A stretch of 64,000 nucleotides of DNA from Acinetobacter portensis (lineage in GTDB: Bacteria; Pseudomonadota; Gammaproteobacteria; Pseudomonadales; Moraxellaceae). How positions within the stretch are numbered: position 1 is the stretch's first letter; every line of letters begins with the position of its first letter. The stretch lies in contig NZ_LWRV01000057.1 in NCBI RefSeq assembly GCF_009372215.1, positions 1-64,000 on the forward strand, given 5' to 3'. Position numbers and translations under genes: made by a program. Below the pieces are notes generated by a model. The model was not told where the DNA came from and made no database searches. It worked only from the letters and a program-made list of their open reading frames with translations. Shown here piece by piece: positions 9,236 to 20,193 of the stretch.

Positions 9236-10216
9236 TTAAGCCTCCTCCACAACACGCTTCATACGAACATGCGGATCAAAGAAATGCGCATCTCCCATTC
9301 CAGGGATATATTGATTAGATAAAAATGCACGACAACGACTAATAAATGCTTGAGAAACCGTATTTAATGTTGCATTTTTAGCCGTCGCTAAACCTATTTT
9401 CATAGGACGATGCTCACCTGCAAGACGCAAACGCACAAGGCGCTTTCCATCTAAAGAATAATTGTTTTTCGGACGTACATTTAAAATGGTATATCCCAAA
9501 TTATTAGCAACCATTGAACGTACAACATCAACATGACGAGATGAATGTGCCACTTTTGGGCTTAATTTATGATTTCGGAATAAAGAAATAAAATAATCAT
9601 TACTAAATGGCATATCGAGTAATACCATTGGATGTTCTGCTAGCTCTTCTAAAGTCACCGCAACATTTTTCGCTAAGGGATGTGCTTCACTTACAAGAAC
9701 ATGCGCAGGCAAAACAGCTAAAGATTCAAAATTGATAAGATCGTGGTCAATATTTAAATCGTAAGTTAAAACAACATCTAACTCATTTCGAACCAAGCTA
9801 TTGAGTAAAACTTGCTGATCATCTTCGCATAATTCTAAATTGACACTTTTATATAAATTCGTAAAACCATGAATAATTTCTGCATAAATCATCGGTGAAA
9901 ATGCAGTAAAACATCCAAGCTTTAATGGACCACGAATTGATCCTGAAAAATCTGCTGCTAAAGAATATAAATTCCCAGCCTGACTTAAAATATATTTACA
10001 TTCTTGCATCACTTTTTCGCCAATTGCCGTAACGCTTAACCCCTTAGCATGTTGGCGAATAAATAACTGAACCTGCAATTCAGATTCTATATGTGCAATT
10101 GCTGCTGAAATAGATGGCGAAGAAACGTGAATTTTCTCCGAAGCAATAATGATGCTACCGCTTTCTGCAGTAGCAACGAAATATTGCATTTGACGTAATG
10201 ATATTCTGTTTAGCAC
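9236..10216 (-). CDS. LysR-type transcriptional regulator
   Basis: This 326-residue regulator has an N-terminal winged helix-turn-helix (residues about 5-65, MQYFVATAESGSIIIASEKI and following) and a periplasmic-binding-fold effector domain behind it. The start is GTG, supported by AAGGATG 8 or so bases upstream. It lies between the DUF1028 gene and the M20 deacylase gene on the same strand, and its stop nearly touches the deacylase ribosome-binding site, so the two should be translationally linked. It is the only regulator in the 1.4-11.4 kb locus and the natural candidate for controlling it, with the pathway compound as inducer. Confidence 0.9.
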   Translation of the reverse strand: MLNRISLRQMQYFVATAESGSIIIASEKIHVSSPSISAAIAHIESELQVQLFIRQHAKGLSVTAIGEKVMQECKYILSQAGNLYSLAADFSGSIRGPLKLGCFTAFSPMIYAEIIHGFTNLYKSVNLELCEDDQQVLLNSLVRNELDVVLTYDLNIDHDLINFESLAVLPAHVLVSEAHPLAKNVAVTLEELAEHPMVLLDMPFSNDYFISLFRNHKLSPKVAHSSRHVDVVRSMVANNLGYTILNVRPKNNYSLDGKRLVRLRLAGEHRPMKIGLATAKNATLNTVSQAFISRCRAFLSNQYIPGMGDAHFFDPHVRMKRVVEEA

Positions 10217-10248
10217 TGTTGCATCCTTGATAAGCGCTTGATGAAGAA

Positions 10249-10920
10249 TTATTCACTACCTGGTACACCATAGCTTGGAGAGCCTGATGGATTGAGCGCA
10301 CGAACAACATAATCTTCAACTTGCGGTTCATAAACTTTCCAAAGTTGATATAAATCTTCAATTGGAGTTTCAGACCAATCAACTCGTAAATTAATGACAG
10401 GCCATTCCAGTTTATCGACAACTAAAAGACCTGCAGAATGAACTGGACCCGCTTCCCCACCTACGGCTAAACCTGCTTGTAGCGCAATCATCAAACGTTC
10501 AGCCAAACTTCCAGTTGCTTGATGAAAAGCATCTACCATTGCTTTTGGAACATCTTCATTTTCAAGAAGATTTCCTGCACCAACAGCATGCTCTCCTACG
10601 CACTGAGAATGAACACCTAATGTATACTCGCCACTAAATGCAGCAGGTTTTTCATCAGAATTAATCACAGATAGCTGACGATACTCAATAAAGTCAGTAT
10701 TTTTGACCAATTCTGCAATAGATTCTTCTGGAGCCAGATCATACTTGGTCATATCTAGCAAAATGTTTGCCAAGTATGGATCTGTAATGTTCTGAGATGT
10801 AGCAACTCCCACTCCAGCTTTGGCTTGAATGCACCGTGCTGCAACAGCTGGAGAGGAAGAACTAATAGCTCCTCCAAATTGCCCCGTTTTATTGCAACGA
10901 GCAATAATTGAAAATGTCAT
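10249..10920 (-). CDS. DUF1028 family protein
   Basis: The 223-residue protein matches the DUF1028 family: MTFSIIARC start, GGAISSSSPAVAARC, GVGVATSQNITDP and a late VGGEAGPVHSAGLLVV segment. The fold is thought to resemble Ntn-hydrolases, but no reaction is established. Family members often sit beside RidA-type and M20 genes, as here: RidA is 23 bases upstream and LysR follows by 32 bases. I infer a hydrolytic or deaminating step in breakdown of a nitrogen compound and cannot be more specific. Confidence 0.85.
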   Translation of the reverse strand: MTFSIIARCNKTGQFGGAISSSSPAVAARCIQAKAGVGVATSQNITDPYLANILLDMTKYDLAPEESIAELVKNTDFIEYRQLSVINSDEKPAAFSGEYTLGVHSQCVGEHAVGAGNLLENEDVPKAMVDAFHQATGSLAERLMIALQAGLAVGGEAGPVHSAGLLVVDKLEWPVINLRVDWSETPIEDLYQLWKVYEPQVEDYVVRALNPSGSPSYGVPGSE

Positions 10921-10943
10921 AGGCAGTTTCCTTTTTTATTTAG

Positions 10944-11357
10944 TTAGTCTGGGATGACTGCTGTTGCATCAATTTCGACCAACCACTCAGGTCGAGCAAG
11001 TGCAGATACGACAATTCCTGTTGAAACTGGGAATACACCTTTAAGCCATTTACCTACAACACGGTAAACATCTTCACGGTAGCGAGGATCAATAATATAA
11101 ATGGTGATTTTGCAAATATCTTCTAACTCGCCACCCGCTTCTTCGAGTAACATTTTGATGTTGTACATCGCTTGTTCGGCTTGACCTGCAACATCGCCAA
11201 TGCACACGCTTTCTGAAGTATCTAGGTTTTGACCAATTTGACCACGTAAAAATACCGTACTACCACGAGCAACAACGGCTTGGCATAAATCGTTATCTAA
11301 GTTTTGTTCTGGATAAGTTACTTTTGTATTGAATGTTCTAATGCGTGTATGTTTCAT
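10944..11357 (-). CDS. RidA (YjgF/UK114) family protein
   Basis: This 137-residue member of the RidA family has the conserved C-terminal half with CKITIYIIDPRYREDVYRVVGKW and VEIDATAVIPD. Such proteins hydrolyse reactive enamine/imine intermediates or carry out related deaminations. The active-site Arg expected in true RidA appears as STGIVVSALARPEWLVEIDA, where the Arg has shifted relative to the usual motif, so this may be one of the Rid subgroups with a dedicated role. GAGG lies before the ATG. It heads the RidA-DUF1028-LysR-M20 unit. Confidence 0.85.
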   Translation of the reverse strand: MKHTRIRTFNTKVTYPEQNLDNDLCQAVVARGSTVFLRGQIGQNLDTSESVCIGDVAGQAEQAMYNIKMLLEEAGGELEDICKITIYIIDPRYREDVYRVVGKWLKGVFPVSTGIVVSALARPEWLVEIDATAVIPD

Positions 11358-11622
11358 TTGAGATGTTCCTCTGTTCGGTACAATCTCAGTATGAATTAAA
11401 GATGAATTAAGGCAATTTCCCTTTTCCGTGTCATTAATTCATCTTTTCCTTATTAGTTTTTTCTTGGTAATTCTATTTGTAATATTTCATTAAATCGCTT
11501 TTTACATCTGAATATTTGGATACGAAAAGTTTACTCTACTGAAGCAACCAATCTAAGAAACTGATCAATATAAATTTATTAAACTATAGTCAAATACATT
11601 TTTTATTCAAAATGCATAATTT

Positions 11623-11650
11623 AAAAAGCCACTTCAAAGCGTGGCTTTTT
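11623..11650 (-). terminator. Terminator of the hut operon
   Basis: A perfect 10-bp stem (AAAAAGCCAC with GTGGCTTTTT) and an 8-base loop lie 60 bases after the hutG stop, with a T tract in the minus-strand direction. The rest of the gap 11358-11711 shows only AT-rich sequence that should hold the ridA promoter. Confidence 0.9.
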
Positions 11651-11711
11651 AAAAATAGTTTTCACTTATAAATATAACTAAATCAATTAATTGACAATTA
11701 CTCATCCAATA

Positions 11712-12644
11712 CTACAAATCATGCGAAATGAAGTTATAAACTATATATGCTGCTAGTTTTGCTGTTCGTTGATCTTGGTCAAAATTAGGATTGCACTCGG
11801 CAATATCTAATAACCTCACTTTTCCACTGTTTTGAATATGAGCAATAAGCAAATCAAATATTCTTAGCTCAATGCCTTTAACAGCAGGAGCACTTACACC
11901 CGGCGCAATTGAAGCAGAAAAAACATCTAAATCGACAGTAACGTAAAGTACATCAACCGGTTTCATAAAAGAATCAATCTTTAATAATAAAGATTCTAAA
12001 TTTTGACGTTCAACTTCATCATCAAAAATATATTGGCAATTCAAATCATTGGCCGTATTAAATAGCTTTTTAGTATTGGAATGTCTAGCAACGCCAATGC
12101 ACAAATAATGAAATTCTTGATGATGCTGTTGAGATAGTTGAGCTGCCTGTAAAAATGGCGTACCCGATGTTGCTTGGTTTTCTTCTCGCAAATCTAAATG
12201 GGCATCAAAATTAATAATCCCTATTTTTTGTGCAGCATTGGATTTTTGAACATGTTGAAATAACCCACTAAAACTACCAAATGCAACTTCATGTCCACCG
12301 CCCAAAACAATGGGTTTCATCCCTTGTTGCAAGGCTAAATCAACTTGATCTGCTAACTCTGACTGTGCTTGTTCTAAATTATTATCAATACAAGCTATTG
12401 TTCCCATATCGGTTATAGAAACAGGTGTATGAACGGGTAAATTCGCCAATTGTTTTCGTATTAAATCGGGTGCTTGTGCGGCACCCATACGCCCCTGATT
12501 ACGTCGTACACCTTCATCAGAACTAAAACCAATCAGCGCGAATTTAGCATGTTGTGATTGATTCATCACATGATACATTCTTAAATGTTCATCACCATTA
12601 CCATCATGGCGACCATTCCATTGATATACATTATTCACGGTCAT
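11712..12644 (-). CDS. hutG: Formimidoylglutamase HutG
   Basis: This is a ureohydrolase (arginase family) of 310 residues with manganese ligands in GGGHEVAFG, NFDAHLDLR and TVDLDVFSASIAPG. In the hut context it hydrolyses N-formimidoyl-L-glutamate to glutamate and formamide, the last step of the four-enzyme histidine route. No separate formiminoglutamate deiminase is needed. It is the last gene before the operon terminator. The start is uncertain by two codons: AAGGGA abuts the ATG at 12644 and is better spaced for a GTG at 12638. Confidence 0.92.
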   Translation of the reverse strand: MTVNNVYQWNGRHDGNGDEHLRMYHVMNQSQHAKFALIGFSSDEGVRRNQGRMGAAQAPDLIRKQLANLPVHTPVSITDMGTIACIDNNLEQAQSELADQVDLALQQGMKPIVLGGGHEVAFGSFSGLFQHVQKSNAAQKIGIINFDAHLDLREENQATSGTPFLQAAQLSQQHHQEFHYLCIGVARHSNTKKLFNTANDLNCQYIFDDEVERQNLESLLLKIDSFMKPVDVLYVTVDLDVFSASIAPGVSAPAVKGIELRIFDLLIAHIQNSGKVRLLDIAECNPNFDQDQRTAKLAAYIVYNFISHDL

Positions 12645-12685
12645 TCCCTTTCATCTTGGTTTTCACTTATTGATTAAATATTGAT

Positions 12686-13891
12686 TTAAAATTTTATGAT
12701 TTGACCTTTTTGAATCACTTTTTTATTTAAATCTCCACCCAACCAATATGTAATTTCAGATGGATGTTCTATATCCCAGGCAACAAAATCTGCAATTTTG
12801 CCAACTTCTAAGCTTCCATGACTTTGTTGCAAACCAAGTGCATAAGCCGCATGGATTGTGACACTCGCTAAAGTTTGTTCGGGTGTTAAACCAAATAATG
12901 TACTTCCCATATTCATCATTAAGCGAAGTGAAAGTACGGGTGATGTTCCGGGGTTTAAATCACTTGATAAGGCAATTTTCACACCATGATTGAGTAAGCT
13001 TTGAATAGGTGGATATTGTTTTTCACGCAACATATAAAAAGCACCGGGTAAAAGCACAGCAACCGTTCCTGACTTTGCCATGGCTACAACATCATCTTCA
13101 GTCATATATTCCAGATGATCTGCCGATAGTGCATGGTACTTTGCCGCTAAGCTCGATCCACCTAAAGAGGAAAGCTGTTCCGCATGTAGCTTTATTGGTA
13201 AGTTTAAGGCTTGCGCCACTTTAAAAACTCGCTCAACCTGTGCCGGTGAAAATGCCAAATGCTCACAAAATGCATCTACAGCATCTACTAGTTTTTCTTC
13301 ATTGAGTTTTGGAAGCATTTCCTCGCAAATATAATCAATATATTCATCTGCTCGTCCCTGAAATTCTGGAGGCAGAGCGTGTGCAGCCAAACATGTGCTT
13401 TTTACTGTGAGTGGTAAAGTTTCCGCTAATCGTTTGATGACCTTGAGCATTTTACGTTCATTTTCAAAATCTAGACCGTATCCAGATTTAATTTCAATGG
13501 TCGTAACACCTTCTCGGCTAAAATTCTGCACACGTTTTAATGCTGAATTATATAATTCTTCTTCTGTTGCTTTACGTGTCGCATTTACAGTACTTGCAAT
13601 TCCACCACCATTTTTAGCAATTTCTGCATAACTTAGACCTTGTAAACGCTGTTCAAATTCAACGCTTCGGTTGCCACCAAATACACTATGTGTATGACAA
13701 TCAATTAAACCGGGTGTCACCCATGCACCATTTAAATCAATAGTTTCATCACATTGAATATTCGGAAGATTTTTTTCTTCGCCAATCCAATAAATGGCTT
13801 CATCTTCAGTAATGATTGCAGCACTTTCAATGCATGAATATTGTGCATTTTCCATGGTTGCAATATGGCAGTTTATCCAAAGTTTTTTCAT
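12686..13891 (-). CDS. hutI: Imidazolonepropionase HutI
   Basis: An amidohydrolase-fold enzyme of 401 residues that opens 4-imidazolone-5-propanoate to N-formimidoyl-L-glutamate. Metal and substrate residues are visible in [25 protein letters not shown] and [10 protein letters not shown]. The ATG at 13891 is chosen because GGAGG lies 7 bases before it. An upstream in-frame ATG six codons earlier contains that same Shine-Dalgarno inside its reading frame. It lies between the permease and hutG in one transcription unit. Confidence 0.95.
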   Translation of the reverse strand: MKKLWINCHIATMENAQYSCIESAAIITEDEAIYWIGEEKNLPNIQCDETIDLNGAWVTPGLIDCHTHSVFGGNRSVEFEQRLQGLSYAEIAKNGGGIASTVNATRKATEEELYNSALKRVQNFSREGVTTIEIKSGYGLDFENERKMLKVIKRLAETLPLTVKSTCLAAHALPPEFQGRADEYIDYICEEMLPKLNEEKLVDAVDAFCEHLAFSPAQVERVFKVAQALNLPIKLHAEQLSSLGGSSLAAKYHALSADHLEYMTEDDVVAMAKSGTVAVLLPGAFYMLREKQYPPIQSLLNHGVKIALSSDLNPGTSPVLSLRLMMNMGSTLFGLTPEQTLASVTIHAAYALGLQQSHGSLEVGKIADFVAWDIEHPSEITYWLGGDLNKKVIQKGQIIKF

Positions 13892-13939
13892 TCTTTCGCC
13901 TCCATTCACTCAAAACCTATGTTTTGAGCGAAGCTTAAT

Positions 13940-15352
13940 TTAGTGATTGTCTTCGGATTTAGATTCGGCTGAATGGAGATTTTTTAACCTTTTTTCTTGA
14001 GGTTTAATCTTAATATAATAAGCAACACATAAGATTGCCAACCAAACACCACCTACGTAAATTGCGGGACGTGAGTCAGGGAAATATCCAATCATTGCCA
14101 AAATGAACAGCATAAAAACTATTGCAAATGCAGGTGCAAATGGCCAGCCTATGACAGGAAAATCAAGCTGCTTAATTTCTTCTTTCGATAATTTCCGTCG
14201 CATTCCTACTTGAGCAAGCAAAATCATGAGCCAGACCCAAACTGTAGCAAAGGTCGCAATTGATGCAATAATCAGGAATATATTTTTTGGAATGAAATAA
14301 TTCAGTACAACACCAATTAAAAGCACTGCCGCCATAACAACAACCGTCATCCATGGCACACCATTTTTAGAAACTTTAGTGAATACCTTTGGTGCTTGAC
14401 CTTCTTTAGCCATACCATAGAGCATACGACCTGCTCCAAAAACATCACTATTAATTGCAGAAATTGCCGCAGAAATGACCACAATATTTAAAATGGTTGC
14501 TGCCGAACTTATCCCTAAACTCTCAAAAATTTGTACAAATGGACTTCCTTGTGTACCAATTTGATTCCAAGGGAAAATTGCCATTAACACAAATATAGTC
14601 AGTACATAAAATAATAAAATACGAACTGGCACTGCATTAATTGCTTTAGGAATTGAAGTCTTTGGATCTTTAGATTCACCTGCAGTAATACCAATAATTT
14701 CAATACCACCAAAAGCAAATACAACTACAGATAAACAAGCAACTAAACCCGCAATACCATTTGGCATGAAACCATCATAAATCCATAAGTTTTGTATGCC
14801 TGAAACAATTGTGCCGTGGTCTGAATTAAATCCAAAAATCATTAAGCCAAAGCCACCTAAAATCATGGCAACAATTGCGCTCACTTTTAATATAGATAAC
14901 CAAAACTCTAATTCACCAAAGACTTTTACGTGTATTAAGTTAATTGCGCCTAGAAATAAAATGAGGGATAAAATCCAAATCCATCTTGGGACATCTGGAT
15001 ACCAAAATCCCATGTAAATCCCGAAGGCTGTCACATCTGCCAATGCAACAATGACCATTTCAAAAACATAAGTCCATCCCGTTGTGAAACCAGCAAGAGG
15101 ACTTATATATTTACTTGCATAATGACTAAATGACCCTGATACAGGGTTGTGTACTGACATTTCGCCTAATGCACGCATCACAATATATATGGCAATACCC
15201 GCGACTACATAAGCAATAAGTACAGATGGTCCTGCCATTTGTATTGCTGTCGCCGAACCATAAAATAAACCTGTGCCAATTGCAGAACCTAGAGCAAGAA
15301 AGCGAATATGACGGGTATTTAAGCCACGTTGTAATGTGGAATCCTGTGACAT
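13940..15352 (-). CDS. APC-family amino acid permease, probable histidine transporter (HutT-like)
   Basis: An inner-membrane permease of about 470 residues with twelve predicted membrane segments. It has the APC/AAT signature near the N-terminus ([15 protein letters not shown]) and conserved [17 protein letters not shown]. It resembles ProY/AroP/HutT proteins. Placement between hutH and hutI points to histidine or urocanate as substrate. An in-frame TTG at 15364 is rejected: TTGGAG there serves as the Shine-Dalgarno for the ATG at 15352. Confidence 0.9.
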   Translation of the reverse strand: MSQDSTLQRGLNTRHIRFLALGSAIGTGLFYGSATAIQMAGPSVLIAYVVAGIAIYIVMRALGEMSVHNPVSGSFSHYASKYISPLAGFTTGWTYVFEMVIVALADVTAFGIYMGFWYPDVPRWIWILSLILFLGAINLIHVKVFGELEFWLSILKVSAIVAMILGGFGLMIFGFNSDHGTIVSGIQNLWIYDGFMPNGIAGLVACLSVVVFAFGGIEIIGITAGESKDPKTSIPKAINAVPVRILLFYVLTIFVLMAIFPWNQIGTQGSPFVQIFESLGISSAATILNIVVISAAISAINSDVFGAGRMLYGMAKEGQAPKVFTKVSKNGVPWMTVVVMAAVLLIGVVLNYFIPKNIFLIIASIATFATVWVWLMILLAQVGMRRKLSKEEIKQLDFPVIGWPFAPAFAIVFMLFILAMIGYFPDSRPAIYVGGVWLAILCVAYYIKIKPQEKRLKNLHSAESKSEDNH

Positions 15353-15504
15353 TTTCATCTCCAATCCATGAGGTAGATTTTTATTTACTTAGGCCACATC
15401 ATGTGGCCCTGTGTTGTATCATCATTGATTCAACTTTTTGTATGTAACCTTGTATTAAATTTGCTGTGTTATTTGTTCCATACAGGTTCTAGCTCTACAT
15501 AAAA

Positions 15505-17046
15505 TTATGTTGAGCTTGTTAAACTTGGAAGCAATGGATGAATCACCAAACTATTTAAACGACCACTTGCTAATAATTCACTCGCTCGCTCAATATCAGG
15601 TGAGAAGAAACGATCTTCACTATAAAAAGTCACTTCATCTCTTAGGATTTTTCTTGCCGTTTCTAGCTTAGGCGAAGTTTTTAGACCTTTGCGGAAATCT
15701 AAACCCTGACATGCACTTAGCCATTCGATAGCAAGTACACCACGCACGTTTTCTGCCATCGCCCACAGTCGTTTCCCAGCATTTGGTGCCATAGATACAT
15801 GATCTTCTTGGTTTGCTGAAGTTGGTAGACTATCCACACTTGCAGGATGAGCGAGTGCTTTGTTATCACTTGCAAGCGCTGCCGCAGTTACCTGAGCAAT
15901 CATAAAGCCTGAGTTAATTCCACCATTATCAACAAGAAATGCAGGAAGCTGTGACATATGTCTGTCCATCATCATAGAAATACGACGTTCAGAGAGTGAT
16001 CCAATTTCTGCAATTGCCAAGGCTAAGTTATCTGCTGCCATTGCAACGGGTTCTGCATGGAAGTTACCACCTGAGATAACATCACCTTCTTTAGCAAATA
16101 CCAAAGGATTATCCGAAACTGCATTTGATTCGATTCTCAAAACTTCAGCAGCTTGGCGAATTTGTGTTAAACATGCCCCCATAACTTGAGGCTGACAACG
16201 AAGTGAGTAAGGGTCTTGAACTTTGCTACAATTTTCATGTGATAAGCTAATTTCGCTACGTTCGCCTAATAAATCACGATATGCCGCAGCAACATCAATT
16301 TGACCAATTTGACCTCGCACAGCATGTACACGTGCATCAAATGGTGAACGAGAACCCAACATCGCCTCTACGCTCAAACCACCACAAACTGTTGCACCTG
16401 CAAATAAATCTTCTGCTTCGAATAAGCCTCGTAATGCATAAGCTGTCGAAACTTGAGTACCATTTAAAAGTGCTAAACCCTCTTTCGCAGCTAAAGAGAT
16501 AGGTTCTAAACCTGCAATTTTTAAAGCGTCTTTCGCAGCTAACCATTGACCTTTATAACGTGCTTTGCTTTCACCAAGTAATACAAGCGACATATGTGCT
16601 AATGGCGCTAAATCTCCCGATGCACCAACAGATCCTTTTAATGGGATATGCGGATATACTTCTGCATTAATTAAAGCAAGTATTGCTTCAATTACCTTTA
16701 AACGAATGCCTGAAAAACCACGTGCCAAGCTATTTGCTTTTAACAACATAATTAATCGAACCATGCTGTCATCTAATGCTTCACCCACTCCTGCTGCATG
16801 AGAAAGTACAAGCGAACGTTGTAATTGTTCTAAATCTTCAGGTGCAATTTTTGTTGATGCAAGTAAACCAAAACCTGTGTTAATACCATAAGCTGTGCGC
16901 CCTTCGTTCACAATTTTTTCCACACAGGCTACGCTCTCTTGAATTGCAGGAATTGCTTGCGCATCAAGTTTGACTTTAATTGGGTTAAAAAATGCATGAC
17001 GAAGTTCAGTTAATTGAAGCTGACCTGGTTGTAGAAGAAGTTCCAT
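15505..17046 (-). CDS. hutH: Histidine ammonia-lyase HutH
   Basis: This 513-residue lyase converts L-histidine to trans-urocanate and ammonia. The self-forming MIO cofactor triad Ala-Ser-Gly is in [15 protein letters not shown] near residue 143. Other conserved blocks are YGINTGFG near residue 54, [14 protein letters not shown] and QEDHVSMAP. Length is normal for the family. It follows hutU by about 86 bases and is the committed step of the pathway encoded here. Confidence 0.97.
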   Translation of the reverse strand: MELLLQPGQLQLTELRHAFFNPIKVKLDAQAIPAIQESVACVEKIVNEGRTAYGINTGFGLLASTKIAPEDLEQLQRSLVLSHAAGVGEALDDSMVRLIMLLKANSLARGFSGIRLKVIEAILALINAEVYPHIPLKGSVGASGDLAPLAHMSLVLLGESKARYKGQWLAAKDALKIAGLEPISLAAKEGLALLNGTQVSTAYALRGLFEAEDLFAGATVCGGLSVEAMLGSRSPFDARVHAVRGQIGQIDVAAAYRDLLGERSEISLSHENCSKVQDPYSLRCQPQVMGACLTQIRQAAEVLRIESNAVSDNPLVFAKEGDVISGGNFHAEPVAMAADNLALAIAEIGSLSERRISMMMDRHMSQLPAFLVDNGGINSGFMIAQVTAAALASDNKALAHPASVDSLPTSANQEDHVSMAPNAGKRLWAMAENVRGVLAIEWLSACQGLDFRKGLKTSPKLETARKILRDEVTFYSEDRFFSPDIERASELLASGRLNSLVIHPLLPSLTSST

Positions 17047-17132
17047 TTATCTATTCCTATTACTTATTATTTACTGCACCATCGTGCTAGCTATTAAAAA
17101 AACATAGCTTGAGCAAGATAGAATTCCAATTT

Positions 17133-18806
17133 CTATTCGCCAGTAATCATTGGCAAATTTAACCCTTGCTCTTTTGCACATTCAATTGCGATGTCGTAAC
17201 CTGCATCGGCATGACGCATAACACCTGTCGCAGGATCATTGGTTAACACTCTGGCAATACGAGCTGCTGCTTCATCTGTGCCATCACAAACAATGACTAC
17301 ACCTGAATGTTGTGAGAAGCCCATTCCAACACCACCACCATGATGCAAAGAAACCCAAGTTGCACCGCCCGCAGTATTCAATAGCGCATTAAGCAATGGC
17401 CAATCCGATACTGCATCTGAACCATCTTGCATGGCTTCTGTTTCTCTATTTGGACTAGACACTGAGCCTGAATCTAGATGATCACGTCCAATGACAACAG
17501 GTGCAGACAATTCGCCTGAACGTACCATTTCATTGAATGCCAAACCTAATTTTGCGCGATACCCTAAACCCACCCAACAAATACGTGCAGGTAAACCTTG
17601 GAAACTAATACGCTCACGAGCCATATCTAACCAACGATGTAAATGTTCATCATCAGGGATAAGTTCTTTCACTTTTGCATCAGTTTTATAAATATCTTCA
17701 GGATCACCTGACAGTGCTACCCAACGGAATGGTCCAATACCACGACAGAATAATGGACGGATATAAGCAGGAACGAAGCCTGGGAAATCAAAGGCTTTTT
17801 CAATACCTTCTTCCAATGCCATTTGACGGATATTATTTCCATAATCAAATGTAGGCACGCCCATTTTTTGGAAATCAAGCATTGCTTGAACATGTAAAGC
17901 CATCGATTTTTTTGCAGCGCTTACCACAACATCAGGCTCTTTTTCTGCACGTTCTCTATACTCTTCCCAAGTCCATCCTACGGGTAAATAACCATTGAGC
18001 GGATCGTGTGCGCTTGTCTGATCTGTGACCATATCTGGACGAATACCACGACGAACCAATTCAGCTAATATTTCAGCCGCATTTCCATGAAGTGCAATAG
18101 AAATTGCTTTACCTGCTTTTGTATAACGATCAATTCGAGCCAATGCATCATCTAAATCCGTTGCTTGCTCATCGACATAACGTGTACGTAAACGGAAATC
18201 GATACTGGTTTGTTGACATTCAATATTAAGTGAACATGCACCTGCAAGCGTTGCAGCAAGAGGTTGTGCGCCTCCCATTCCACCTAAACCAGCAGTTAAG
18301 ATCCATCGACCTGTTAAATTACCGTTGTAATGTTGACGTCCTGCTTCAACAAAAGTTTCGTAAGTGCCCTGCACAATGCCTTGGCTACCAATATAAATCC
18401 AAGATCCTGCTGTCATTTGACCGTACATTGCCAAACCTTTAGCATCGAGCTCATTGAAATGTTTCCAATTTGCCCAATGTGGTACTAAATTCGAGTTTGC
18501 AATAAGTACACGTGGTGAATCTTTGTGAGTTTTAAAAACACCAACAGGCTTGCCAGATTGCACTAGAAGCGTTTCGTCATCTTCTAATTTTTTTAAGCTT
18601 TCAACAATTTTGTCATAGCATTCCCAGTTACGCGCTGCACGACCAATACCACCATAAACCACTAATTCTTTTGGATTTTCAGCGACATCAGGATCTAAAT
18701 TATTCATTAACATCCGTAGTGGAGCTTCAGTTAACCAACTTTTTGCATTTAGAGATTTTCCACGTGGTGCTCGAATTTCCACATCACGAAATTTTGTTGT
18801 TATCAC
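17133..18806 (-). CDS. hutU: Urocanate hydratase HutU
   Basis: An NAD-dependent urocanase converting urocanate to imidazolonepropionate. The GTG at 18806 gives 557 residues, the usual family length, beginning [22 protein letters not shown] sits 7 bases before that GTG, and the longer in-frame extension upstream runs through the Shine-Dalgarno and the operator, so it is rejected. Family blocks seen include [16 protein letters not shown], the glycine-rich NAD segment [17 protein letters not shown] and [12 protein letters not shown]. It is the first gene of the operon, with an operator-like palindrome 73 bases upstream. Confidence 0.96.
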   Translation of the reverse strand: MITTKFRDVEIRAPRGKSLNAKSWLTEAPLRMLMNNLDPDVAENPKELVVYGGIGRAARNWECYDKIVESLKKLEDDETLLVQSGKPVGVFKTHKDSPRVLIANSNLVPHWANWKHFNELDAKGLAMYGQMTAGSWIYIGSQGIVQGTYETFVEAGRQHYNGNLTGRWILTAGLGGMGGAQPLAATLAGACSLNIECQQTSIDFRLRTRYVDEQATDLDDALARIDRYTKAGKAISIALHGNAAEILAELVRRGIRPDMVTDQTSAHDPLNGYLPVGWTWEEYRERAEKEPDVVVSAAKKSMALHVQAMLDFQKMGVPTFDYGNNIRQMALEEGIEKAFDFPGFVPAYIRPLFCRGIGPFRWVALSGDPEDIYKTDAKVKELIPDDEHLHRWLDMARERISFQGLPARICWVGLGYRAKLGLAFNEMVRSGELSAPVVIGRDHLDSGSVSSPNRETEAMQDGSDAVSDWPLLNALLNTAGGATWVSLHHGGGVGMGFSQHSGVVIVCDGTDEAAARIARVLTNDPATGVMRHADAGYDIAIECAKEQGLNLPMITGE

Positions 18807-18878
18807 TGCTGGACTCCTTCCATTGAACATTCTTTTATTGTGATTGTATTTTGCCAAAGTTGCATGCACACGCATCAA

Positions 18879-18892
18879 CTTGTATATACATG
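18879..18892. promoter_or_regulatory. Probable HutC operator upstream of hutU
   Basis: CTTGTATATACATG differs at one position from the perfect palindrome found upstream of hutC. Its core TGTATATACA is itself a perfect 10-bp palindrome. It lies 73 bases before the hutU GTG, where a repressor would overlap the promoter. HutC of other proteobacteria binds TGTA-N2-TACA-type sites. Binding here is inferred from the repeat and context. Confidence 0.75.
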
Positions 18893-18899
18893 TACACAT

Positions 18900-19256
18900 A
18901 ATAAGCAGTAATTTATGCGTTTGAAAAGCACTTTATTTAAAAAAACTTAAAATTATTTTTAGTGTTATGAATTAAAAAGAAATATATTTATAAAAGCAGA
19001 TGATTTAGAGTACAAAAAATGTGATTTCAAGGTAAATATGCGGGGAGATGACCTCAAATTTTTAGATTTTTACAGCAGTCAGATAGATTAATTTTTAGCA
19101 AATAATGAAGATGATTGAGCTTATTTTTAGGTGATTATGATTCATTATTTTTAATCATAAGAAACAATGTACGAATACGACTCCCCCATTTTCTACAATT
19201 TACAGGCATAAAAATGCCCTGAAGCATCACCCTCAAAGAGATAATATCTACATGAA
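18900..19256. other. Intergenic region between hutU promoter and hutC
   Basis: About 350 AT-rich bases separate the hutU operator from the hutC stop codon. I see no gene, no convincing terminator and no recognisable RNA. Its left end should carry the hutU promoter. Confidence 0.5.
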
Positions 19257-19994
19257 TTAGGGCTTAAACTTGCCTTCTAAATAATAACGACTTCCAGGAT
19301 AAATCAACCGTGCCGTGGATATTAAATGCTTATTTGACCATGTACGACGGCGTATGGATAAACATGGTTCTCCTTTATTAATTTTCAACCACTTACATTC
19401 TTGGGCACTTGCTAATATTGCTTCTACAATATGCTCTCCCTCTGTCACTGGGGCTTTTGCCATTAAGTATGCATTGGGAGTCATCTGCGTAAAATCTTGT
19501 TCTAAATAATTTGGAATTAGAAGCGCATTAACTAATCTATCTTCAATTTGTACAGGCACATCATTTTCAAAATGTATAATAATTGAATGAAATAATGAAA
19601 CCCCTTCTTGGCTTTGCATCAGAATTGCTTGTTGAGTATCTGCAGATATTTTTTCTAATTTTAAAACTTCCGCACGATGGACATGATTCCTTGCAATAAT
19701 TTCATCTGCAATATTATTGATTTGAAATAATGCTGAATGACCTTGCTCATTCGCAACAAAAGATCCAACGCCTTGAACGCGTACCAATACTTTATCTGCT
19801 GTTAGTTCTCTTAATGCACGATTTACCGTCATTCGACTACAACCCGTGATTTTAACTAACTCGCTTTCTGATAAAATTTTGTCATTAACTTTCCATACAC
19901 CCGTGTATATTTTATTTTTAATGTATTTTTTTACTTGTTCATACAGAGGAATTGGGCTCTCTACATTGAAAGAATTGTTTAAATTTTCAGACAT
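19257..19994 (-). CDS. hutC: Histidine utilization repressor HutC (GntR family)
   Basis: This 245-residue regulator has an N-terminal GntR winged helix (residues about 15-85; LSESELVKITGCSRMTVNRA is the recognition part) and a C-terminal UTRA effector domain ending SRYYLEGKF. In characterised systems HutC represses hut genes until urocanate binds. A perfect operator-like palindrome lies 104 bases upstream of the start and a near copy lies before hutU, so autoregulation plus operon control is likely. Confidence 0.93.
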   Translation of the reverse strand: MSENLNNSFNVESPIPLYEQVKKYIKNKIYTGVWKVNDKILSESELVKITGCSRMTVNRALRELTADKVLVRVQGVGSFVANEQGHSALFQINNIADEIIARNHVHRAEVLKLEKISADTQQAILMQSQEGVSLFHSIIIHFENDVPVQIEDRLVNALLIPNYLEQDFTQMTPNAYLMAKAPVTEGEHIVEAILASAQECKWLKINKGEPCLSIRRRTWSNKHLISTARLIYPGSRYYLEGKFKP

Positions 19995-20097
19995 GTTTAG
20001 TCTCTAATAACATAATAAAGGTTCTGTATAGGGAAAAACTAGGAATTTTCTCAATATATTTATTCATAAACTAAATTTAGTATAAACAATATTTGAC

Positions 20098-20111
20098 CTT
20101 GTATATACAAG
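20098..20111. promoter_or_regulatory. Probable HutC operator upstream of hutC
   Basis: CTTGTATATACAAG is a perfect 14-bp palindrome 104 bases before the hutC ATG. It matches the site before hutU at 13 of 14 positions. Repressor binding is inferred. Confidence 0.75.
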
Positions 20112-20193
20112 AAAGTTTACTGCAAGAATCTTATTTATAGCTTTATTTCAAATTAAATTATTGTTTTATATTCATGAGATAGTAAATAAATTA

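Noticed and set aside
18807..18899. Long N-terminal extension of HutU
   Set aside because: It would read through the Shine-Dalgarno and the HutC-type operator and exceed the family length; the GTG at 18806 gives the normal 557 residues.
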